DNA of 56,317 nt, taken from contig NZ_JAKRMS010000009.1 of the NCBI RefSeq assembly GCF_022346185.1, positions 1 to 56,317 on the forward strand, given 5' to 3'. Of the stretch, positions 51,573 through 56,317 are shown piece by piece (position 1 is the first letter of the stretch; each line of letters opens with the position of its first letter). The notes beneath the pieces are model-generated. The model had not been told where the DNA came from. It did no database searches and was given only the letters and a program-made list of their open reading frames with translations. The position numbers were made by a program, and so were the translations under genes. The DNA is from Cellulomonas sp. ACRRI (GTDB lineage Bacteria; Actinomycetota; Actinomycetes; Actinomycetales; Cellulomonadaceae).

Positions 51573-52885
51573 GCGGGTACCGCCCGGCCCACCCGGGTGA
51601 CCGGGCGCGCGCGGTCCGCAGTCTCCTGCTCGCGCCGTTCGACCGGCGCTCCGGGGCGCGGGTGGCGTACTGCCTGCTCTCCTCCGTCCCCGCGGTGGCG
51701 GGCTTCGTCGTCGTGATCGCGGTCGCCGTGCTGCTCGGCTCGGCGCTCACCCTCACCGTGCTCGGCGCGGTGCCCGGCGTCGGACTGCTGGTCGCCGGCC
51801 TCACCCTCGCGCGCGCACTGGGCCGCCTGCACCGCGCGCTCGCGCGCCGGTTCCTCGGTGTGCAGGTCGTGGATCCGGCGCGGGTGGCGCAGCCCCACCC
51901 GGGCCTCGTCGCGGGGGTCGTGGCGCGGCTGCGCGACCCGGCCGCGTGGCGAGCCGTCGCGTACGTCCTGGTCAAGATGCCGCTCGCCGTGCTCGGGCTG
52001 TGGGCGGTGACGTGGTGGCTCGTCGGGGTCGTCGACCTGGTCGCCCCGGTGCGCCGGCTCGTCGGGCAGCGCGACGTCGACCTCGTCTGGCCGGTGCCGG
52101 GTGGCGGACCGCGCCTGGACTCGTTCGGGGAGTCGCTCGGTGCCGCCGCGGTCGGCCTCGTGGTCCTGCTCGCCGCGCCGTGGCTCGCCCGCGCGGTCAC
52201 GGCCCTGGACGGCCGGCTGGTGCGCGCCCTGCTCGGCGCCGGGGCGCTCGAGGAGCGGGTGCGCGACCTCGAGGAGACCCGCGCCATCGCCGTCGACGAG
52301 GCGGCGGACCGGCTGCGCCGCCTCGAGCGGGACCTGCACGACGGGGCGCAGGTCCGGCTCGCCGCGCTGGCGATGAACCTCGACATGGTGCGAGAGCAGC
52401 TCGACGCCCGCGACCGGCCGGAGCTGCACCGGCTCGTCGAGACGGCCCGCGACAACGCCGTCGGGACCCTCGCCGAGCTGCGCGACCTGTCCCGCGGCCT
52501 GCATCCCCCCGTGCTCGACGCGGGGCTCGCCGACGCGCTGGCGACGCTGGCCGCCACGTCCGCGCTCCCGGTCGAGCTGTCCGTGGACCTGACCGGTCGT
52601 CCGACGCGCGCGATCGAGGCGCTGGCCTACTACGGCGCCGCCGAGCTGCTCGCCAACGTGCACAAGCACAGCGGCGCCCGGGCGTGCCGCGTCGACCTGC
52701 GCACGAGCGCGACCGCGCTCGACCTGCGCGTCACCGACGACGGCCACGGTGGGGCGCACGCGGTCCGGGGCGGGGGTATCGCCGGCCTCGTCGACCGGGT
52801 GCGCACCGTCGACGGCGACCTGACGGTCCGCAGCCCCGGAGGGGGGCCGACGACGGTCGACATCAGACTGCCCCTGCATGCCTGA
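51569..52885 (+). CDS. NarL-type sensor histidine kinase
   Basis: The 438-residue kinase has about five hydrophobic helices in its first 225 residues with little extracellular sequence. A HisKA_3 dimerisation domain follows, with ERDLHDGAQVRLAALAMNLD (phospho-His near residue 257) and ELRDLSRGLHPPVLD. The HATPase domain carries AAELLANVHKHSGA (N-box) and DDGHGGAHAVRGGGIAGL. The near absence of an external sensor suggests that it reads the signal through the membrane or through the ABC permease to which it is translationally coupled (GTGA). Confidence 0.92.
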   Translation: MSGYRPAHPGDRARAVRSLLLAPFDRRSGARVAYCLLSSVPAVAGFVVVIAVAVLLGSALTLTVLGAVPGVGLLVAGLTLARALGRLHRALARRFLGVQVVDPARVAQPHPGLVAGVVARLRDPAAWRAVAYVLVKMPLAVLGLWAVTWWLVGVVDLVAPVRRLVGQRDVDLVWPVPGGGPRLDSFGESLGAAAVGLVVLLAAPWLARAVTALDGRLVRALLGAGALEERVRDLEETRAIAVDEAADRLRRLERDLHDGAQVRLAALAMNLDMVREQLDARDRPELHRLVETARDNAVGTLAELRDLSRGLHPPVLDAGLADALATLAATSALPVELSVDLTGRPTRAIEALAYYGAAELLANVHKHSGARACRVDLRTSATALDLRVTDDGHGGAHAVRGGGIAGLVDRVRTVDGDLTVRSPGGGPTTVDIRLPLHA

Positions 52886-52935
52886 GCGACTGAGGTCCCG
52901 GAACCGGCCCCGACCACCTGTGTGAGGCTGCACTC

Positions 52936-53592
52936 ATGCGTGTCGTGATCGCCGAGGACGCCGCCGTGATGCGCGAGCTCCTCGCCCAGATGCTGACCAT
53001 GCGCGGGCACCACGTCGCCGCCGTCGTGGGCGACGCCGACGCGCTGCGCGCCGCGGTCGCCGAGCACCGGCCCGACGTCGCCGTCGTGGACATCCGGATG
53101 CCGCCGACCGGGACCGACGACGGGCTGCGCGCGGCGGTCGACATCCGGCGGGAGCACCCCGGCACCGGGGTCCTGCTGTTCTCCCAGTACATCGAGACGG
53201 CGTACGCCACCCGGCTGCTCGCCCAGGGGGCCCAGGGCGTGGGGTACCTGCTCAAGGAGCGGGTCGCGAACCTCGCCGAGTTCACCGGCGCGCTCGACCG
53301 CGTCGCCGCGGGCGGGACCGCCCTCGACCCCGATGTCGTCACCCAGCTGGCCGCCGCGAGCCGGCGGACCGAGGACCTGCACGCCCTGACCGACCGGGAG
53401 CGCGGCGTGCTCGCGCTCATGGCGGAGGGCCGCTCGAACGCCGCGATCGCCCAGCACCTGTACATCTCCGCGGGGACGGTGGAGAAGCACATCGCCGCGA
53501 TCTTCGCGAAGCTCGGCCTGACGGCCTCCCACGACCACAACCGCCGCGTCCTCGCGGTCGTCCGCGCGCTGAACTCCGACCCGGACGGCTGA
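52936..53592 (+). CDS. NarL/LuxR-family response regulator
   Basis: The 218-residue protein has a receiver domain with Asp8 and the phospho-acceptor Asp52 (VVDIRMPP), and YLLKERV as the conserved lysine motif. The LuxR helix-turn-helix (about residues 148-210) includes LTDRERGVLALMAEGRSNAAI and YISAGTVEKHIAAIF. It begins 50 nt after the kinase and is its likely partner. The upstream ABC genes are probable targets. No operator repeat was recognised. Confidence 0.94.
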   Translation: MRVVIAEDAAVMRELLAQMLTMRGHHVAAVVGDADALRAAVAEHRPDVAVVDIRMPPTGTDDGLRAAVDIRREHPGTGVLLFSQYIETAYATRLLAQGAQGVGYLLKERVANLAEFTGALDRVAAGGTALDPDVVTQLAAASRRTEDLHALTDRERGVLALMAEGRSNAAIAQHLYISAGTVEKHIAAIFAKLGLTASHDHNRRVLAVVRALNSDPDG

Positions 53593-53642
53593 CCCCGGAG
53601 TCCCCCGGCCGCGGCGCGGCCCTGCGGGTCCCCCGGGGCGGC

Positions 53643-54164
53643 TCAGCGGCGGCGGTACCGGACCTCGAGCAGGTCGGCGCCGCCGACGTCCTCGGTGCGC
53701 TCGGTGCCGTCGGGCTGGAAGCCGTGCCGCCGGTAGAAGTGCCGCGCGCGCTCGTTGTCGGCGAACACCCACAGGGTCACGGGGATCCGCGGCGGGACGT
53801 CCTGCATCGCGGTGCGCAGCAGCTCGCGCGCGACGCCCGACCCCCACATGCCGTGGTCGAGGTAGAGGGCGTACACCTGCAGCGCGGAGCGCTCGGCGTC
53901 CTCGTCGAGCGAGGGGCCGAGGGAGATGAAGCCCACGACGTCCTCCGGCTCGACCGTGGCGACCCACGCGCGGATGCGGCTGCCCCGGGAGAGGTCACGT
54001 TCCCAGACCTCGGTGCGCCGGGCGATGTCGAGGGAGGACAGGTAGCTGTCGGGGACGAGGCCGGCGTACGCGTGCTGCCACGTGCGGATGTGCACGGCGG
54101 CGATGCCGGCGGCGTCCCGGGGCTCGGCGGGCCGGACCGTGTGCTCGCGGCGCTGCTCGCTCAT
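53643..54164 (-). CDS. GNAT-family N-acetyltransferase
   Basis: The 173-residue protein has the GNAT fold, with YALYLDHGMWGSGVARELL as the acetyl-CoA pyrophosphate loop near residue 93 and VFADNERARHFYRRHGF near residue 130. The substrate is unknown; RimI-like protein acetylation or small-molecule acetylation are both possible. The ATG at 54164 follows CACCCT by 6 nt on the minus strand. The open frame to 54569 overlaps rpmB in another frame and is not coding. It is convergent with the response regulator. Confidence 0.88.
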   Translation of the reverse strand: MSEQRREHTVRPAEPRDAAGIAAVHIRTWQHAYAGLVPDSYLSSLDIARRTEVWERDLSRGSRIRAWVATVEPEDVVGFISLGPSLDEDAERSALQVYALYLDHGMWGSGVARELLRTAMQDVPPRIPVTLWVFADNERARHFYRRHGFQPDGTERTEDVGGADLLEVRYRRR

Positions 54165-54249
54165 GCGCTCAGGGTGCCACACGCCGCGGCGCCGCCACAG
54201 GGCGTTCTGCGCGTCGACCGGCGCGCGGTCGGGTCGTCGCCGGGCAGCA

Positions 54250-54284
54250 CGAAGGCCCGCACGGACGAACCGCGCGGGCCTTCG
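54250..54284 (-). terminator. Terminator after rpmB
   Basis: CGAAGGCCCGC (54250-54260) pairs perfectly with 54274-54284 around a 13-nt loop. On the minus strand it lies 11 nt after the rpmB stop, placing it as the rpmB terminator. Confidence 0.82.
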
Positions 54285-54295
54285 AGGTGAGTCGC

Positions 54296-54487
54296 TCAGA
54301 CGGCGCGCTGGACCTTGCCGGCCTTGAGGCACGAGGTGCAGACGTTCAGCCGCTTGGGCGTGCCCGCGACCACCACGCGCACGCGCTGGATGTTCGGGTT
54401 CCAGCGTCGCTTGGTGCGCACGTGCGAGTGCGAGATGCTGTGCCCGAAGCTCGGGCCCTTGGCGCAGACGTCGCAGTTGGCAGCCAC
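54296..54487 (-). CDS. rpmB: 50S ribosomal protein bL28
   Basis: A 63-residue ribosomal protein starting MAANCDVCAKGPSFGHSISH. The CDVC near the N-terminus and CTSC near residue 50 are the four zinc ligands, so this is the zinc-binding (C+) form. Some actinobacteria also carry a cysteine-free copy used under zinc starvation, which is not in this window. AGGAG lies upstream of the ATG (minus strand, 54494-54498). The opposite strand carries the DAK2 gene. Confidence 0.97.
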   Translation of the reverse strand: MAANCDVCAKGPSFGHSISHSHVRTKRRWNPNIQRVRVVVAGTPKRLNVCTSCLKAGKVQRAV

Positions 54488-54632
54488 GGTCTTCTCCTGA
54501 TCCGGTCATTGCACGCCGCTCGGGAGGGAGCCCGGGCGGCAAGTCCTGGTGGGTCGGTGGTGCCCGCACCGGCGGTCCGGAGACCTGTCCGAGGGGCGCA
54601 CCTGTGCCCGGCAGTGGCCAGGCAACCGGATA

Positions 54633-54662
54633 AGACTAGCCCACGACCGCCGTGACCCTCAA
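54633..54662 (-). promoter_or_regulatory. Promoter of rpmB in the rpmB-DAK2 intergenic region
   Basis: On the minus strand TTGAGG (54657-54662) and TAGTCT (54633-54638) are 18 bp apart. The transcript would have a leader of about 140 nt before rpmB (54488-54627), in which I see no ORF and no clear regulatory fold. The rest of the 352-nt gap up to 54839 also shows no gene. Confidence 0.6.
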
Positions 54663-54839
54663 AACGACGTCCGTCACACCCCCGGGCAGGACCGACCGGG
54701 CGGGCCGGGCCTGGGGACGACCGGGGTCCTGCGGGCCGCGTGCGGCAGAGTAGGGGCCGCGCGGGCGGACGGCCCGCGGGGTCGTCGCGAGGCCGGGTGC
54801 CGGACGACGACCGGGACGACGAGAGGACTGCGCGCGGAC

Positions 54840-56317
54840 GTGGCTGGGCGACTCGGGGACAGCGGCGTGCTGCGCGCCTGGCTCGACCGCGCGGTGCCCG
54901 CCCTGGAGGCGGCGCGCGAGCGGATCGACGCGGTGAACGTGTTCCCGGTGCCCGACGGCGACACGGGGACCAACGTGCTGCTCACGGTCCGCGGGGCCGC
55001 GGACGAGGTCGCCGCGGCGACCCCGGGCCCGCGGGCGGCGACGGACGCGGTGGACGCTGCGGACGCGGCGCGGGACGCCGACGGCGGGGCGGCGCTCCGG
55101 GCGCTCGCGCGCGGGGCGCTGCTGTCGGCGCGGGGGAACTCCGGCGTGATCCTCAGCCGGTACCTCGGCGGGCTGGCCGCGGCGGCGTCCGGCTCGTTCG
55201 CGGAGGCGCTGGCGGCGGCCGCGGACGCGGCTCGCTCGGCGGTGCCGGAGCCGGAGGACGGGACGATCCTGACGGTCGCCGCGGTGGTGGCCGGCGCGGC
55301 GGCGGAGGCGGCGGCGCGGGGCGCGGGGGACGGGGACGCGCTCGCCGCCGGGGTGGCCGCCGGCCGCGCGGACCTCGCCCGGATCAGCGCGGCCCACCCG
55401 GTGCTGCGGTCGGCGCGGGTGGTCGACGCGGGGGCGTGCGCGCTGCTCGTGCTGCTCGACGCGCTGGCGGGGGCGCTCGCGGGCCGCCCCGGGCCCGTGG
55501 ACGTCGGGTGGCTGGACGAGCACGGCGCGGCGGGCGACCCGGCCGGGACCGATGCCGGGGCCGGGACCGATGCCGGGATCGCGACCGATGCCGGGGCCGG
55601 GACCGATGCCGGGATCGCGACCGATGCCGGGATCGCGACCGACGCCGGGGTTCCCGGCGGCTACGAGGTGGTCGCACTCCTGCGCACGCCCGCCGACGGA
55701 GCGCCCGGCGAGAGGCAGGGCTCCGACGCCGCCCCCGCCGAGCGGCTCGCCCGCCACCTGGCCGAGGCGCTGCCCGCGGTGGGCGACGCGGTCGCGGTGG
55801 TGGCGGGCGACGGGCTGGTGACGGCGCACGTGCACGCGGCCGCGCCCGCCGACGTGGTGGAGGTCCTCACGGCCGCCGGGGCGCGGTGGACGGCGTCGGT
55901 GCGGACGCTGCTCGGCGTCGAGCGCCCGGTGGTGGCGTGCACGGGTTCGGGCGAGGTGGCCGCGGCGTTCGCGGACGCCGGCGCGGTCGCGGTGCTGCTG
56001 CCGGACGGCACCCCGGCGGACGAGGGCCGCGACGCGGTGCGCCGCGCGGCGCAGGACGCGCAGACGCCGGTGCACGCCGGCCCCGACGCAGGCGACGACG
56101 CCGACCCCGGCGATGACGCCGGCGCGGGTGGCGACCCGACGCCGGCTGCCGCCGGGGACCGGGCCGTCACGGTCCTGCCGGGGGACCGCCTCGACGCCGC
56201 CCACCTCGATCCCCGTTGGGTCGTCCCGGACGGGGCCACCGACGACGCCGCGGTGCTCGCCGCCCTCGCCGTCCCCGTCCCGTCCGCGGGCCCCGCCGGC
56301 GTGGCTCGACCTCCCGC
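54840..56317 (+). CDS. DAK2-domain protein, FakA/YloV-like (3'-truncated by window edge)
   Basis: The frame runs open from GTG 54840 to the end of the window, 492 codons. The N-terminal DhaL-type domain has the ATP/Mg motif FPVPDGDTGTNVLLTV (residues 38-53) and ARGNSGVILSRYLGG near residue 97. This is the fatty-acid kinase FakA family, which phosphorylates FakB-bound fatty acids. Known FakA proteins are about 550 residues, so the missing end is short. Residues 236-271 are a repetitive linker of six GTDAGI-like hexapeptides. In many actinobacteria recG follows. GAGAGG lies 13 nt upstream of the start, so the start is uncertain. Confidence 0.88.
   Translation, partial: MAGRLGDSGVLRAWLDRAVPALEAARERIDAVNVFPVPDGDTGTNVLLTVRGAADEVAAATPGPRAATDAVDAADAARDADGGAALRALARGALLSARGNSGVILSRYLGGLAAAASGSFAEALAAAADAARSAVPEPEDGTILTVAAVVAGAAAEAAARGAGDGDALAAGVAAGRADLARISAAHPVLRSARVVDAGACALLVLLDALAGALAGRPGPVDVGWLDEHGAAGDPAGTDAGAGTDAGIATDAGAGTDAGIATDAGIATDAGVPGGYEVVALLRTPADGAPGERQGSDAAPAERLARHLAEALPAVGDAVAVVAGDGLVTAHVHAAAPADVVEVLTAAGARWTASVRTLLGVERPVVACTGSGEVAAAFADAGAVAVLLPDGTPADEGRDAVRRAAQDAQTPVHAGPDAGDDADPGDDAGAGGDPTPAAAGDRAVTVLPGDRLDAAHLDPRWVVPDGATDDAAVLAALAVPVPSAGPAGVARPP
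55545..55652 (+). repeat. Six tandem 18-bp units inside the DAK2 gene
   Basis: Six units of the pattern GSGACCGATGCCGGGRYC, encoding [GA]TDAG[AIV], lie between the DhaL domain and the central domain. Units alternate between two versions, GGGACC...GCC and GCGACC...ATC, suggesting duplication of 18- and 36-bp blocks. Copy changes stay in frame. Confidence 0.9.

Noticed and set aside
53643..54569. 308-codon frame joining the GNAT protein to sequence over rpmB
   Set aside because: The N-terminal part is rpmB in another frame. ATG 54164 gives a normal GNAT length and follows a plausible -10.

Overview
The window is GC-rich bacterial chromosome from an actinobacterium. The evidence is the heavy third-position G/C bias, many GTG starts, NdgR-type control of leuCD beside tRNA-Gln and tRNA-Glu, DasR-type operators on phosphotransferase genes, ANTAR-domain regulators and a rpmB-DAK2 junction. 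A Cellulomonas-like member of the Micrococcales would fit the gene neighbourhoods, but that placement is inference. I see no transposase, integrase, CRISPR array or rRNA. Most of the window is core chromosome.

Layout. Positions 1-8 kb: the 3' part of cimA, a glycerate kinase, a membrane-anchored exported protein, a beta-hydroxyacid dehydrogenase, an Erm 23S rRNA methyltransferase preceded by a short leader ORF and alternative hairpins, a permuted lipoate ligase and yccF. Positions 7.5-12.5 kb: a minus-strand DUF202-DUF202-yggS operon, then a WYL regulator divergent from a DrrAB-type exporter whose permease carries an in-frame amber stop, then ybaK. Positions 12.5-16.6 kb: a TPP riboswitch controlling ykoFEDC, an ECF-type thiamine-precursor importer. 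Positions 16.7-20.6 kb: a VIT-family metal transporter with two IdeR/DtxR-like boxes, a DUF3516 RNA helicase and rnhA. Positions 20.6-24.5 kb: HPr, an EIIC, a GntR/DasR-like regulator, two EIIB proteins and an EIIA, with three dre-like operators. Positions 24.5-30.3 kb: pdxH, an acyltransferase-like membrane protein, a methyltransferase, an FAH-family hydrolase, gltX and a HAD hydrolase.

Positions 30.3-35.6 kb: tRNA-Gln and tRNA-Glu, an IclR-type leu regulator divergent from leuCD, and murA. Positions 35.6-41 kb: a LacI-controlled sugar operon (binding protein, two permeases, GH43 lipoprotein, LacI repressor) in which every gene junction is a GTGA overlap. Positions 41-43.1 kb: a minus-strand operon of two ANTAR-domain regulators flanking a tiny hydrophilic protein; one of them is a PAS-ANTAR-STAS fusion. 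Positions 43.3-49.3 kb: plsC, gpsA, a trans-sulfuration PLP enzyme, ddl, a DUF3515 lipoprotein and thiL. Positions 49.5-53.6 kb: an ABC exporter plus NarL-type two-component system. Positions 53.6-56.3 kb: a GNAT acetyltransferase, rpmB and the start of a FakA-like DAK2 protein that runs off the window.

Three patterns cut across these regions. First, at least 14 genes have a TANNNT -10 hexamer ending 6-8 nt before the start codon, which implies leaderless mRNAs. Second, a dispersed repeat occurs at two loci 14 kb apart with the same architecture: an inverted unit, an 11-nt spacer, then direct units at 19-bp period. Third, long perfect hairpins lie just after several genes. The most testable new observations are the erm leader device, the repeat family, the PAS-ANTAR-STAS operon and the metal boxes upstream of the VIT gene.
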